Source: CAYJRR01 sp964372275 [NCBI: uncultured bacterium]
Lineage (GTDB): Bacteria > CAYJRR01
Length of the DNA stretch: 34,743 nt
Assembly: GCA_964372275.1 (NCBI GenBank)
Contig: CAYJRR010000006.1
Location: 1 to 34,743, forward strand
Reading direction: 5' to 3'
Shown here: positions 24,552-34,055 of the stretch, piece by piece
Position numbering within the stretch: position 1 is the stretch's first letter
Layout: every line of letters begins with the position of its first letter
Translations under genes and position numbers: made by a program
The notes under the pieces: generated by a model
The model's database searches: none
What the model was told of the DNA's origin: nothing
What the model saw: the letters and a program-made list of their open reading frames with translations, nothing else

Positions 24552-25139
24552 ATGGGCGGGCGACTCCGAGTGTTGGACGACGACGGCGCGTCGGCGGACG
24601 AAGCGAGGCCGGCGCCGATCCCGCCGACGGTCGAGATCCTCGACGGTGACGTTCTCTATCGCGAGTGGGTGCCGGGCCCGGTGACGGCGGTCGGCTGGGC
24701 CCTTTCGGTTCTCCTCTCCGCCGTCCTCCTCGCGACGGGGGGCGCGCTGGCGACGCTCGGTGGCGGGTCGACGGTGCTCGGGCTTGCGCTGGCGGCCCTC
24801 GGAGTTGCGGGGCTCGTCACGGCGGTCTGCTTCCGCGGTCTGCGCATCGTCGTCGACCGACACGGGATCGCCTGGTGCTTCGGGCTTTTCCGACGGCGGT
24901 ATGCGCACGGCGAGATCACGATGTTCCGCGAGCGCGACTTCGCGTTCCATCGGGCCGGGGTCGGCGGATGGGGGATCGGCCGCGCCGTCGACGGCGTCGA
25001 CGAGTACCAGGTATGGGGGGCGAACGGAACGGCGCTCGACCTGGTCGTTCGGCGGAACGACGTCACCCGCCATTACCTGATCTCGACCGCCGCGCCCGGC
25101 CGGCTGACCGCCGCCCTCGTGCGCGCGCACCGGGGATAG
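24552..25139 (+). CDS. Small membrane protein, possibly PH-like
   Basis: 195-residue protein. After a polar N-terminus two adjacent hydrophobic helices lie at about 45-66 and 69-91 (VGWALSVLLSAVLLATGG; GSTVLGLALAALGVAGLV). A cytoplasmic C-terminal part follows with IVVDRHGIAWCFGLFRRRYA and YQVWGANGTALDLVVRRN. This layout, a helix pair and then a short beta-rich domain, resembles bacterial PH-domain membrane proteins, but I do not recognise a named family. The ATG at 24552 has only a weak AGGT upstream; a GTG at 24567 is an alternative. The open frame extends far upstream, antisense to the TonB receptor, but that part is GC-driven shadow. It ends six bases before the convergent peptidase stop. 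Confidence 0.6.
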   Translation: MGGRLRVLDDDGASADEARPAPIPPTVEILDGDVLYREWVPGPVTAVGWALSVLLSAVLLATGGALATLGGGSTVLGLALAALGVAGLVTAVCFRGLRIVVDRHGIAWCFGLFRRRYAHGEITMFRERDFAFHRAGVGGWGIGRAVDGVDEYQVWGANGTALDLVVRRNDVTRHYLISTAAPGRLTAALVRAHRG

Positions 25140-25145
25140 GGCCCG

Positions 25146-27041
25146 CTACTCGCGCTTGCTCAGCACGGCGCGCACCGTGCGGGTCTGCCCGTCACGGACG
25201 AAGCCGACCTCGACTTCGTCTCCCGGCTTGAACTTGCGGAGCGCGAAGGTGAGGTCGTGGAGGTTGGCGACCGTCACGTCGCCGAACTTCACGATCCGAT
25301 CGCCGCCGGCCAGTCCCGCCTTCTCGGCCGGGCTGCCGGCGCGGACGCCGGTGATCGGCACGCCGGGCAGCTCGCTTTCGGTGAAATCGGGGACCGATCC
25401 GAAGTAGGCGCCGTAGCCGCCGGTCGATCCGGTCTGTCCGAAGGCGTGCGGGATCGAGGTGGAGGGGACGAACGTCGGCCGACCGTCGCGGTTGGCGAGG
25501 GCGATGGCCACCCGTTTCACCAGGCGCGCCACGGAGGCCAGACCGTCGGCGTCGATCCGATCGGCGTCGTCGGTGGTCCGGTGGTAGTCGGCGTGCGCGC
25601 CGGTGAAAAAGTGGAGGACCGGGATCCCTTTTCCGTAGAACGCCGTCTGATCGGAGGGTCCGTAGCCGTCCCCCCGCGCCGTGATCTCGAGCGTCTCGGT
25701 GTTGGCCGTCCGCAGGATCTCGGAGAACTCGGCGGCGGTGTCGGCGCCGAATGCGACCAGCTTCCGGTCGCGCATCCTCCCGACCATGTCCATGTTCAGC
25801 ATGGCGGCGATCCTCTCCAGCGGCCAGGTCGGGTGCCCGACGTACCAGGAGCTTCCTCCCAGGCCCGCCTCCTCCGCCGAGAAGGCGATGAAGACGATCG
25901 ACCTCCGCGTCGGGACGCCGGAAGACGCGATGGCGCGCGCGATGGCGAGAAGGGCGGAGGTGCCGGACGCGTTGTCGTCGGCCCCGTTGTGCGGCGTTCC
26001 GGCACGATTGGGGTCGAGAGAGTCGCGACCGCCCATCCCGATGTGGTCGTAGTGCGCGCCGATCACGATCGCCTCGTGTTGGAGCGACGCGTCCCGTCCG
26101 GCAAGCACACCGACGACGTTCCGCGTCGAGAGTCGCCGCTTGGCCAGGTCGACGGTGATGCCGATCGATCCGGGGAGGAGCTTCGACGACGGCCTCCCCC
26201 CCTCCGCGAGCACGCGCTCGGCCGCGAGAAGCCCGTCCGCACCGCCGAACAGCGCCGCCGCCGGCTCGCGGCGCAGGTGCACCGCCGGGATGCCGGCGAA
26301 GGAGACGCCGCCATCGGGGTCGAGCGCGAGGAGCAGGTCCTCGTCCCCCTCGTGCGGCAGCGCGTCGTTCACCAGCACCATCCCGACCGCGCCGTGGACT
26401 CGGGCGTTGATCGCCTTCACCCGCAGCTCCGCGTAGCGCGTCAGGTCGGCGCCGCCGAAGACGCTCTTCGGATCCTTCTCCCCGGGTTCGTGGCGGAGGA
26501 CGACGGCGATCTTCCCGGTGACGTCGACGCCGGCGTAGTCGTCCCAGCCGAGCTCCGGCGCCGTGATCCCGTACCCGACGAAGACGGCGGGGGCGTGCAC
26601 CGATCCGCTGTCGGAGAATTCGAGCGGTCGCCAGTCGCGGTCGATCGCCAGCACCGACGCCTTCCCCTCGAACGCGCTCCGTTTCGGGTCGGACACGTTC
26701 CGTGCCGCGCCGACCAGCGCCAGCGCATTCCGGCTGCCGAGCTGCACGCCGACCGTCATGTCGAACGGTTGGAACCAGGATCCGTCCGGTCCTCCGGGGG
26801 CCAGACCGGCGCGCCGCATCTCGTCGGCGACGTACTCCCCCGACGCATCGAGGCCGCGCGTGCCGAGACCGCGCCCTTCCATCAGATCCGACGCGAGGAT
26901 CCGGACGTGGTGCGCCACCTGGTCGGCGGAGATCCCCTCCGGCGACGCCGGCCGCGCCGGCCCGGCCGGCGGTCGGCAGCCCGGCGCGAGCGTGAGCGAC
27001 AGCGCGGCAGCGACGGCGATCCCGGGTCGGAGCGTCGCCAT
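25146..27041 (-). CDS. M28-family metallopeptidase with PA and PDZ domains
   Basis: 631-residue exported zinc aminopeptidase-like protein. The N-terminus ([22 protein letters not shown]) is a signal peptide, possibly with a lipidated Cys at 22. A PA-type insert domain (about 140-280; [20 protein letters not shown]) precedes the catalytic core. Zinc and catalytic residues are visible: H330 in GAHYDH, D355 in GADDNASG, the Glu pair 390-391 in [11 protein letters not shown]418 in LNMDMVGR and H487 in [14 protein letters not shown] domain ends the protein (about 540-631; [20 protein letters not shown]). The set is complete, so it should be active. The ATG overlaps the stop of the upstream protease/barrel gene by one base (TGATG), indicating coupling and perhaps a shared role in peptide degradation at the cell surface. 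Confidence 0.93.
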   Translation of the reverse strand: MATLRPGIAVAAALSLTLAPGCRPPAGPARPASPEGISADQVAHHVRILASDLMEGRGLGTRGLDASGEYVADEMRRAGLAPGGPDGSWFQPFDMTVGVQLGSRNALALVGAARNVSDPKRSAFEGKASVLAIDRDWRPLEFSDSGSVHAPAVFVGYGITAPELGWDDYAGVDVTGKIAVVLRHEPGEKDPKSVFGGADLTRYAELRVKAINARVHGAVGMVLVNDALPHEGDEDLLLALDPDGGVSFAGIPAVHLRREPAAALFGGADGLLAAERVLAEGGRPSSKLLPGSIGITVDLAKRRLSTRNVVGVLAGRDASLQHEAIVIGAHYDHIGMGGRDSLDPNRAGTPHNGADDNASGTSALLAIARAIASSGVPTRRSIVFIAFSAEEAGLGGSSWYVGHPTWPLERIAAMLNMDMVGRMRDRKLVAFGADTAAEFSEILRTANTETLEITARGDGYGPSDQTAFYGKGIPVLHFFTGAHADYHRTTDDADRIDADGLASVARLVKRVAIALANRDGRPTFVPSTSIPHAFGQTGSTGGYGAYFGSVPDFTESELPGVPITGVRAGSPAEKAGLAGGDRIVKFGDVTVANLHDLTFALRKFKPGDEVEVGFVRDGQTRTVRAVLSKRE

Positions 27042-30000
27042 CAGAAGCTCGTGCCGAGGGTGAAGACGAAGCCGTACGGGTCGCCGAGCGGATAGCCGCG
27101 CTCGTCGCCGGTCGGGGCGAAGGCGTAGCCGAGCCGGATCGTGATCGGGAAGTAGTAGAACCAGATCGTGTCGGCCCGCAGCTCGGCGCCGACGCCGGTG
27201 TGGAATCCGTCGATCGACATCTCCTCGTCGACGTTCCATGCCTGGCCGCTGTCGGCGAAGACGGCGCCGTGGAGTGTCCGCAGATAGAACGGACCCGTCC
27301 CGATCCCCCGGTTCACCCGCCAGATCGGGAAGCGGTACTCCGCCGAGGCGAGGAGCAGGCGCTCGCCGCCGAAGGCGAAGAAGGGGAACCCGCGCAGCGA
27401 GTAGTAGTTCGGCGTCGCGAAGGAGAGGGCGCTCTCCCCGAGCGCGCCGCCGAGCCGGAAGGTGTTCGGACGGATGTCGTCTCCCTGCGCGTAGGAGGCG
27501 ACCGCGCGCAGTCCCAGGACGGAGTGTTTGACGACCGGGACCGGCAGGTAGGCGCGCGTCTCGAGGGTGCCGATCTCCTTGCGGTAGTCGGAGCCGAACA
27601 TCGGCTCGAGGGCTTCGACGGTCGCCGAGAGGCGGTAGCCCTTCGCCGGCGAGATCGACCAGCGGTACTGCTCGGTCCGGTCGAGCGTGACGGCGAAGCT
27701 CGGACCCGCGAAGTTTCCGGCCACCGGCAGGAAGGGGTCGTAGGTACGCGCGTTCAGCTCGGTCCAGGCGGTACGGTGGTCGAAGAGGTAGCGGAGCGAG
27801 AAGAAGTACTTCCGCCGCCAGTAGTAGTAGGCGCCCGCCTGTCCGACGACCCGCTGCTCGAAGTAGTGCTCGCCGGTGGAGTGGACGTTGTAGAGGTGGT
27901 TGCCCGATTCGCGGAAGTCGGCGAGCTCGTAGAGGCTCTGACCGTAGTCGACGACGTAGGTGTCGACGCCGGTGTAGAGGGTCGGCCGCCACCGGTCGTT
28001 GTAGTAGCGCGCCCCGCCGCCGACGAAGTTCGCCGCGCTGTTGTAGTTCACCCAGGCCGAATAGCCGTGGCGGAAGAGAGGATCGGTGCCGCCGGTGAAG
28101 GCGCCGACCGTGAGCCCGCTCTCGGTGATGTAGAGCTGCGCCGGAAGCCAATAGCGCGGAGGGAACAGCGTCTTCCACGGCCGGAACGGCTTCTGCGGGA
28201 CGTTCGAGAGGTCGACCCCCGCGTTCTTGTCGGGACGGTTCTTGGGTCGGCCGCCTTTTGCGGCGGCGTTTTCGTTGGCCTCACGGGCGTCGGGAACGGG
28301 CTCCTGGGCGGGATCCGCGGCGGAGGACGCGGCCGCGGTTGCGGTGGCGGCCGTGGCGGCCGCGATCGCGGTCGCGACCGTTCCCGTTCCCGCGTCCGCG
28401 TCCGAGGGATGACCCCGGTACGATCGCTCGGGTTTCGACGAGGCAAGTTCGGCGAGCACGCCGTCGGAGGGGTCATCCCACGGTCGCGGATTTGGCCTCG
28501 GCAGCGACCGCGACCCCGGACGCGGTTCGGTGCCATTCGACGCCGCGATCTCCGCCTCCTCGCCTGCATCCTCCGGCGCCCGGGTCTGGAATCCCGGCGG
28601 CGGTTTGCACGTGGCGTCGAACATCTCCGCGTCGAAGGTCCAGCCGATCTCCCGCCAGGTCTTCGGATCGAACGCGGTGCGGTAGACGTCGTAGCCGTCG
28701 GCGTCGTAGCCCTGGAAGACGATCCACGCTCCGTCGGGGGTGACCGAGGGCTGGAAGGCGCCGTGGAGCAGGTTGGTGACCTGGTAGTAGCGGCCTTCCG
28801 ACGGCTGGTAGGCGTAGAGGTTCGCGATCCCGGTGCGGTCGGAGGAGAAGAGCAGGTACTGGCCGTCGGCGGTCCAGGTCGGATCGCGGTCGATCGCGCG
28901 GTCGGCGGTGATGCGCTGGACGATCTTCCCCTTGGGATCGAGCAGCACCACGTCGCGATAGCCGCCCTGTGCCCAGGTGGAGACGGCGATCACGCTCCCG
29001 TCCGGTTTCCACCGGGGCGTCGAGTACTGGGTCCAGTCGGTGTGGTTGGTGATCCAGGTGATCGACTGGTCGACCTTGAGCGTCGCCAGATCGTTGTTCG
29101 AGACGTCGTTGGTGACGAACACCAACTCCGTTCCGTCCGGCTTGAACTCCGGCGTCCGGGCGCGGGCGCCGCGCGTCTTCCGCTCCACGCGCTTCTCGTC
29201 GAAGGAGTAGGTGTAGATGTCGCTCCAGAGGTAGAAGTCCTGCCAGAGCTTCTCGGCGCCGAACGCCACCACGGCGGAGTCGGGGCTCCAGCCGAATCCG
29301 TCGGCGGTGTACTTCTCCAGGAGCACCTTGTCGTTCTTGCCGTCGACGTCCATCACCCGGATCGCCGCCGGGCCCTGGCCGTTGGACGACGAATAGACGA
29401 CGCGCTTCCCGTCCGGCGATACGCGCGGCGCCATCACCAGGCCGCCGTGGCGCGTGAGACGCTCGATCGGCGTCAGACCGGATTGGGAGAGCCGCTCCCA
29501 TTCCTGGTTGTAACGGACGCGGAGCTCCTGGCCCCACTCGCGCCAGAGCGCGTAGAACGACTTGCCAAACGCCTTCTTCGCGTGGCCGTTGAGGCGCGGA
29601 TAGAACGGGAAGAAGGGGAAGACCTCGTTGCCCGTGCGGCGGGTGAACTCCTTGATCGCGGCGTCGCCGTACCGATCGCGGAGGTGCTGCCAGAACTGGA
29701 CGCCGAAGATGTACGGGACGTAGCCACCCGGCCACTGCTCGGTATCGCCGCCGGCCCGCGAGATCGGCGGAAACCGGTCCGCGAGGACGGCCGCGCGGAT
29801 CAGCATCTCGGCGAAGCTGGCGCGCCCGCGCCCCGCGCTGGTGAGCTGCGTCTCCTGGTAGGTCGCCAGACCTTCGACGATCCAGCGCGGCTCGACCTGG
29901 TTCGGATCGATCACCGATCCGAAGACCCCGCGCAGCAGCGACGGCATCCCCCCCACCTTGTCGATGTGGACGATGTGCGTCAGCTCGTGGGTGAACAGGA

Positions 30001-30418
30001 CGGTCAGCCAGTCGTCGTAGTTCTCGAGGCTGCTCCCTTCCTGGGGGGCGGTGACGAAGAGGCGGATGGTGTTGAACGGGACGGCGACGGCGAAGCCGTT
30101 GGCGGTGTCGGTGGTGTCGGTCAGCACCACGTGCGTCTTCGACTTCGGCGTCCAGCCCAAGGCGGTGGTGACCTTGTGGTGGATCGGCTCGGCGATCTGC
30201 AGCAGCCGCTGCGCCGCCAGCTCCTCTCCCTGGTACCAGTAGACGACGAAGTGGTCGGTCTCGGCCGTCGTCCACTTCAACGCGGGGTCGAGCGACGCGG
30301 CGAGCGCCGGCGCCGGCAGGAAGAGCGAGGCGGCGGCCGCGAGGCAGGCGAGGGCTCGACGCGAGCCTCGCAACAGGGATTCCAGAGGCGCCCCGGGAAC
30401 GCCCGAACCGGCGGACAT
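27041..30418 (-). CDS. Gluzincin metalloprotease / beta-propeller / outer-membrane barrel fusion
   Basis: 1125-residue exported protein (signal ending PAPALA at 40). Residues 45-330 are a peptidase-MA-like zinc domain with HELTH (144-148) and a downstream Glu ligand E182 in [11 protein letters not shown]. Residues about 340-600 hold TolB/PD40-like propeller blades ([39 protein letters not shown]). A disordered Ala/Thr/Pro/Glu-rich linker covers about 600-735. The last 380 residues form a BamA/surface-antigen-like barrel with the L6-type motif LRGF ([16 protein letters not shown], near 1008) and end FTLGTSF. The protein thus joins a periplasmic or surface protease to its own membrane anchor. 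It is first of a two-gene unit with the M28 peptidase. ATG 30418 has no strong Shine-Dalgarno; the signal peptide supports the start. Confidence 0.87.
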   Translation of the reverse strand: MSAGSGVPGAPLESLLRGSRRALACLAAAASLFLPAPALAASLDPALKWTTAETDHFVVYWYQGEELAAQRLLQIAEPIHHKVTTALGWTPKSKTHVVLTDTTDTANGFAVAVPFNTIRLFVTAPQEGSSLENYDDWLTVLFTHELTHIVHIDKVGGMPSLLRGVFGSVIDPNQVEPRWIVEGLATYQETQLTSAGRGRASFAEMLIRAAVLADRFPPISRAGGDTEQWPGGYVPYIFGVQFWQHLRDRYGDAAIKEFTRRTGNEVFPFFPFYPRLNGHAKKAFGKSFYALWREWGQELRVRYNQEWERLSQSGLTPIERLTRHGGLVMAPRVSPDGKRVVYSSSNGQGPAAIRVMDVDGKNDKVLLEKYTADGFGWSPDSAVVAFGAEKLWQDFYLWSDIYTYSFDEKRVERKTRGARARTPEFKPDGTELVFVTNDVSNNDLATLKVDQSITWITNHTDWTQYSTPRWKPDGSVIAVSTWAQGGYRDVVLLDPKGKIVQRITADRAIDRDPTWTADGQYLLFSSDRTGIANLYAYQPSEGRYYQVTNLLHGAFQPSVTPDGAWIVFQGYDADGYDVYRTAFDPKTWREIGWTFDAEMFDATCKPPPGFQTRAPEDAGEEAEIAASNGTEPRPGSRSLPRPNPRPWDDPSDGVLAELASSKPERSYRGHPSDADAGTGTVATAIAAATAATATAAASSAADPAQEPVPDAREANENAAAKGGRPKNRPDKNAGVDLSNVPQKPFRPWKTLFPPRYWLPAQLYITESGLTVGAFTGGTDPLFRHGYSAWVNYNSAANFVGGGARYYNDRWRPTLYTGVDTYVVDYGQSLYELADFRESGNHLYNVHSTGEHYFEQRVVGQAGAYYYWRRKYFFSLRYLFDHRTAWTELNARTYDPFLPVAGNFAGPSFAVTLDRTEQYRWSISPAKGYRLSATVEALEPMFGSDYRKEIGTLETRAYLPVPVVKHSVLGLRAVASYAQGDDIRPNTFRLGGALGESALSFATPNYYSLRGFPFFAFGGERLLLASAEYRFPIWRVNRGIGTGPFYLRTLHGAVFADSGQAWNVDEEMSIDGFHTGVGAELRADTIWFYYFPITIRLGYAFAPTGDERGYPLGDPYGFVFTLGTSF

Positions 30419-30523
30419 GGCGGGGATGCTACCGGTTCGGCCGCGGCCGCTACAAGCGCGCGCTCGCGCGGTATCATGGCGCGGGAGGCTTGGGAGTCCC
30501 CGACAAGCCCGGAAGGCGAAACG

Positions 30524-31999
30524 ATGCGTGCGCCCGTGACTCCGTCCGATCGGCATTCGGTGTTGCGCGCCGTCGGGGAGTGGGTGCGGCGGGAGGTCGC
30601 GATCGACGAGATCCTCGACCGGCTCGTCGACGCGGTGGCGAAGGAGATGGACGCCGAGCGGGTGACGATCTACCTGGTCGATCCGGCGGCCGGCGAGATC
30701 TTCTCCAAGGCGGCGCGGCTCCCCGAACTGAAGGAGATCCGGCTCAAGATCGGGCAGGGGGTGGCCGGCAGCGTCGCGGCCGACGGCGGCGTCGTCAACC
30801 TGCCGGCGCCGTCCGCCGATCCGCGCCTGAACCGGGAGATCGACCGGGTCACGGGATTCGAGACGCGCTCGATGCTGTGCGGAGCGGTGAAGGACCGCGC
30901 GGGGCGGATCCTCGGCGTGATCCAGGTTCTCAACAAGCGCGACGGCGGATTCGGGCCCACCGACGAGTCGCTGATCGAGGCGCTCGGCGCCCAGATCGGG
31001 ACGGTGCTGGAGTCGACCAGCCTCTACGGCGAGCTGCGCGCGCCGGCCCTCCCGGGCTCCAAGCCGGTCGCGTACCACTACAACCGGATCGTCGGGGAGA
31101 GCCCGGCGATGGGGAAGGTCTACGCCCGTCTGGTGAAGGCGGCCGCGACCGACGCGACGGTGCTGATCACCGGCGAGACCGGCACTGGCAAGGGGCTCCT
31201 CGCCCGCGCCGTCCACTTCAACGGCGCGCGCGCCGAGCGGCCGTTCGTGTCGGTCGACTGCGCCGCGATCCCCGAGACCCTGCTCGAGAGCGAACTGTTC
31301 GGGCACGAGCGCGGCGCCTTCACCGGCGCCGACCGCCGCGCCGCGGGGAAGTTCGAGATCGCCGACGGAGGCACCGTCTTCCTCGACGAGATCGGGGATC
31401 TTCCGCCGGCGCTGCAAGGGAAGCTCCTGCGCGTCGTGCAGGAGCGCGCCTTCGAGCGCGTCGGCGGAACCGAGACCTGCAAGGTCGACGTGCGGATCGT
31501 CGCCGCCACCCACCGGGACCTGCAGCGCGAAGTGGAGAAGGGGCGCTTCCGCGAGGACCTCTACTACCGCCTGCGCGTGGTGTCGATCGAGATGCCGCCG
31601 CTGCGCGAGCGGGGCCGCGACGACCTCCTCCGCCTGATCCGCCACTTCCTGGTGGAGTTCGCGCGGCGCCACCGCAAGGAGATCGCCGGAATCGAGCCCG
31701 ATGCGCTGGAGCGCCTGGTCGCCCATCGCTGGCCCGGGAACATCCGCGAGCTGGAGAACTGCCTCGAAGGGGCGGTCGTCCTGGCCGAAGGCCCGACCCT
31801 TCGCGCGACCGACCTCCCGCTCGCGACGCGCACGCCGGCTCCGGGCGCCGATCTGGCGAACCTGACCTGGGACGAGATGGAACGCCGCTACCTGGAGCGC
31901 GTGCTGGAGGCGACCGGCGGGAATCGCGCGGAGGCGGCGCGGCGGATGGGGATCGGCCGGAACACCCTGTTGCGCGCCCTGAAACGCCACCGGCTGTAG
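30524..31999 (+). CDS. GAF-domain sigma-54-dependent transcription activator
   Basis: 491-residue NtrC/NifA-like activator without a receiver. The GAF sensor domain spans about 20-165 ([34 protein letters not shown]). The AAA+ domain has Walker A GETGTGKG (217-224), GAFTGA (264-269) and [11 protein letters not shown] Fis-type DNA-binding helix-turn-helix is at the end ([20 protein letters not shown]). It should drive sigma-54 promoters in response to a small ligand or redox signal bound by GAF; the signal is unknown. ATG 30524 is preferred because GGAAGG lies eight bases upstream; ATG 30476, 16 codons earlier, has no ribosome site. It is divergent from the protease/barrel gene. Its targets are not visible. 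Confidence 0.94.
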   Translation: MRAPVTPSDRHSVLRAVGEWVRREVAIDEILDRLVDAVAKEMDAERVTIYLVDPAAGEIFSKAARLPELKEIRLKIGQGVAGSVAADGGVVNLPAPSADPRLNREIDRVTGFETRSMLCGAVKDRAGRILGVIQVLNKRDGGFGPTDESLIEALGAQIGTVLESTSLYGELRAPALPGSKPVAYHYNRIVGESPAMGKVYARLVKAAATDATVLITGETGTGKGLLARAVHFNGARAERPFVSVDCAAIPETLLESELFGHERGAFTGADRRAAGKFEIADGGTVFLDEIGDLPPALQGKLLRVVQERAFERVGGTETCKVDVRIVAATHRDLQREVEKGRFREDLYYRLRVVSIEMPPLRERGRDDLLRLIRHFLVEFARRHRKEIAGIEPDALERLVAHRWPGNIRELENCLEGAVVLAEGPTLRATDLPLATRTPAPGADLANLTWDEMERRYLERVLEATGGNRAEAARRMGIGRNTLLRALKRHRL

Positions 32000-32183
32000 T
32001 CGACGGCCATCCGCAGGGCTGGCAGCGCGGCGTGCGGGCGATCACCGTGCGCGCCGGATGCGAGCGGACCGTCCGGAATCGGCGCATCGTTCGAGCGGCA
32101 TCTCCTCGGATTCATCTCCGTTTCATCGCGGCACGCGGACTGCACCGCCATTGCCCGAACCGACCGCCGGGGAGGGCACGACG
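32000..32183. other. Intergenic region upstream of the SPFH gene
   Basis: 184 bases between the GAF-NtrC activator and the SPFH gene. The last part holds the SPFH ribosome site (GGGGAGGG near 32170). I find no consensus sigma-54 element, strong terminator or small gene. The SPFH reading frame is open through part of it, but the ribosome site argues for the ATG at 32184. Confidence 0.4.
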
Positions 32184-33578
32184 ATGAACAACGCCGCGCA
32201 GAAGGGGAACGTCGAGAGGCTGGCCGATCGCCGCGAACGAAGCGCGCCCGAGGGCACGGGCCCGGGGCGGACTCGATACGCCGAGGGCTGGCGGGAGGGG
32301 AAGCCGGTCGAGGACCCGGAGAAGACGAAGAGCTGGGGCTTCATCACCGCCAAACCGTCCGAGTACCTGGTGCACGTCCGCCGCGGCCGGGTGATGGCGC
32401 GCACGTCGGGGCAAGGGGGCTCCTGCTTCAAGCTCCCGTGGGACTCGGTGGCGATCATCCCGACCACGCTCTCGAGGCTGCAGTTCCGGGCGGACCAGGT
32501 CACGCGCGAGAAGGTCGGGGTCGAAGTGGTCGGGCTCGCCGTCTATCGCATCACCAATCCGGAGCTGACCTACAAGATGCTCAACTTCTCCTTTGCCGAG
32601 CGAGCCGGGGAGAAGCTGGAGGAGACGCTCGGGGAGATGTTCGTCGGATCGGTGCGGCGCCTGGTCGCCAACATGTCGGTGGAGGAGGTCCTGACTCGCC
32701 GCAAGGAGGGGCTGGCCGCCGAGCTGATGCGCGAGATCGCCCCCGTCGTCCAGGGGAGCGGCCGGCCGGAGGACGCCACCGAGCGCGGATGGGGAGTGGT
32801 GATCGACACCATCGAGATCCAGGACGTGCGTGTCCTCTCGCACGAGGTCTTCTCCAACATGCAGGCCCTGTTCCGCAGCGACCTGGAGAGGCGCGCGCGA
32901 GAGGCCTGGATCGCCGCCGAAGCGGCGACGCGGGAGCGGAAGGCGCAGGCGGAGAGCCGGGCGGCGGAGATCGAGTACGGCGAGGCGATCAAGCGGGAGC
33001 GGATCCGCGCCGCCGCGGAACGGGTCAAGATCGAGGAGAAGGAGTCGCTCGACCAGCGCGCCATCGCCGCCCAGGCGCGCATCGCCTCCGAGCAACGGGC
33101 GCAGGAGCAGGCGGCCCGGCTCGCCGAGATCGAGCGCGAGCGCGAGGCGACGCTCGCGCGGAGGGCGGCGCTCGAGGCGAAGACGGAACTGGAGCGCGAG
33201 GAGACGGCCGCCCGGAACGAGCTCCAGCGGGCCGAACTCGCCGGGCGGATCGAGCGGGAGCGCACGCTGTCGGAGGCGCAGTCGGCGCAACGAGAGCGGG
33301 AGATCTCGCTCGACCGCCTCGCCGGGGAGACCGAGAACCTGGTCGCGCTGGGGCGCCGGCAGGTGGCGAACCTGGTGAGCGACGAGGCGATCCGACGCGA
33401 GCTCGTGGCGCAGACGATTCCCGCGGTCGCCGCGGCCTTCGCCAAGAACTTCGGGGAGATGCGCTTCACCCAGATCGGCGGGGTCGAAGGCGGCGATCCG
33501 ATGTCGTTCATGGCCAAGGCGTTCGCCCAGGTGGTCGAAGTGGCGCGCTCGGCCGGGTTCCTGGCGGAAAAGGAGTAA
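32184..33578 (+). CDS. SPFH/band-7 (flotillin-like) protein without membrane anchor
   Basis: 464-residue protein. An SPFH/band-7 domain spans about 50-230 (KVGVEVVGLAVYRITNPELT; FVGSVRRLVANMSVEEVLTR; IDTIEIQDVRVLS). It is followed by a long, highly charged coiled coil of Glu/Arg/Ala repeats (about 235-400) and a short C-terminal globular part. SPFH proteins usually oligomerise on membranes via an N-terminal hydrophobic segment; none is seen here, so this one is probably soluble or peripherally bound. ATG 32184 follows GGAGG at good distance. It is downstream of the GAF-NtrC gene on the same strand by 184 bases, so co-regulation is possible but not shown. Confidence 0.85.
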   Translation: MNNAAQKGNVERLADRRERSAPEGTGPGRTRYAEGWREGKPVEDPEKTKSWGFITAKPSEYLVHVRRGRVMARTSGQGGSCFKLPWDSVAIIPTTLSRLQFRADQVTREKVGVEVVGLAVYRITNPELTYKMLNFSFAERAGEKLEETLGEMFVGSVRRLVANMSVEEVLTRRKEGLAAELMREIAPVVQGSGRPEDATERGWGVVIDTIEIQDVRVLSHEVFSNMQALFRSDLERRAREAWIAAEAATRERKAQAESRAAEIEYGEAIKRERIRAAAERVKIEEKESLDQRAIAAQARIASEQRAQEQAARLAEIEREREATLARRAALEAKTELEREETAARNELQRAELAGRIERERTLSEAQSAQREREISLDRLAGETENLVALGRRQVANLVSDEAIRRELVAQTIPAVAAAFAKNFGEMRFTQIGGVEGGDPMSFMAKAFAQVVEVARSAGFLAEKE

Positions 33579-33590
33579 CCGGCGAGCGAA

Positions 33591-33620
33591 GTGACGTCGC
33601 GCGTCGGCGGCGACTACAAT
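33591..33620 (+). promoter_or_regulatory. Possible sigma-70-type promoter for the secreted-protein pair
   Basis: GTGACG (33591-33596) and TACAAT (33615-33620) are separated by 18 bases; both resemble the -35/-10 consensus (four and five of six). Transcription would start near 33627, just before the GGAGG and ATG of the gene at 33642. Confidence 0.4.
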
Positions 33621-33641
33621 CGCCCGAGGATCGGAGGGGCG

Positions 33642-34055
33642 ATGCGGATCTGCGCGCGGCTCGTCGGAGTGGCCGGGTGCGCCATGGTGGCCACGGCCGT
33701 GGCGGCGTCGGACGGCGCGATATCCCGCGTCGCGGGGGCGCTGACCGCGCCCGACGGAGCACCCGGGTTCGAGCGCTTCCGGTTGAGCGCGGGGGACGGC
33801 TCGTCGGGCGCATCGCTGGAGCTGATCGCCGCCGGCGCCACCTGCCGGTACGCGCTCCAGCGGTTCGAATCGAACCCGCTCGCCCCGGCGCGAACGGTCG
33901 AGTTCGCGGGGACGCGGGTCGAGTGCGACCTTTCGCGCGGGGAGCGGGTGCGGGGGTACGTGAACGTCGACGCGCCGGAAGCGCCGGGGTTCGTCCAGCT
34001 GTTCGAGGGGAAGAAGCGGCTCGAATACGTGGTGAAGGCGGCGACGGCCGAATGA
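33642..34055 (+). CDS. Small secreted protein of unknown function
   Basis: 137-residue protein with a signal peptide (RICARLVGVAGCAMVATAVAA) and a mature part of about 110 residues containing two Cys (ATCRYAL; RVECDLS) that may pair. The pattern is beta-rich with an amphipathic end (FVQLFEGKKRLEYVVKAAT). No family is recognised. The ATG at 33642 has GGAGG five bases upstream. Its stop overlaps the next start (ATGA), so it is probably co-translated with the following secreted protein. Confidence 0.7.
   Translation: MRICARLVGVAGCAMVATAVAASDGAISRVAGALTAPDGAPGFERFRLSAGDGSSGASLELIAAGATCRYALQRFESNPLAPARTVEFAGTRVECDLSRGERVRGYVNVDAPEAPGFVQLFEGKKRLEYVVKAATAE

Noticed and set aside
27200-30475. Upstream extension of the GAF-NtrC frame through more than 3 kb antisense to the protease/barrel gene
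   Set aside because: The sequence before residue M at 30524 is compositional shadow of the minus-strand gene. The GAF domain begins soon after 30524, which has a ribosome site.
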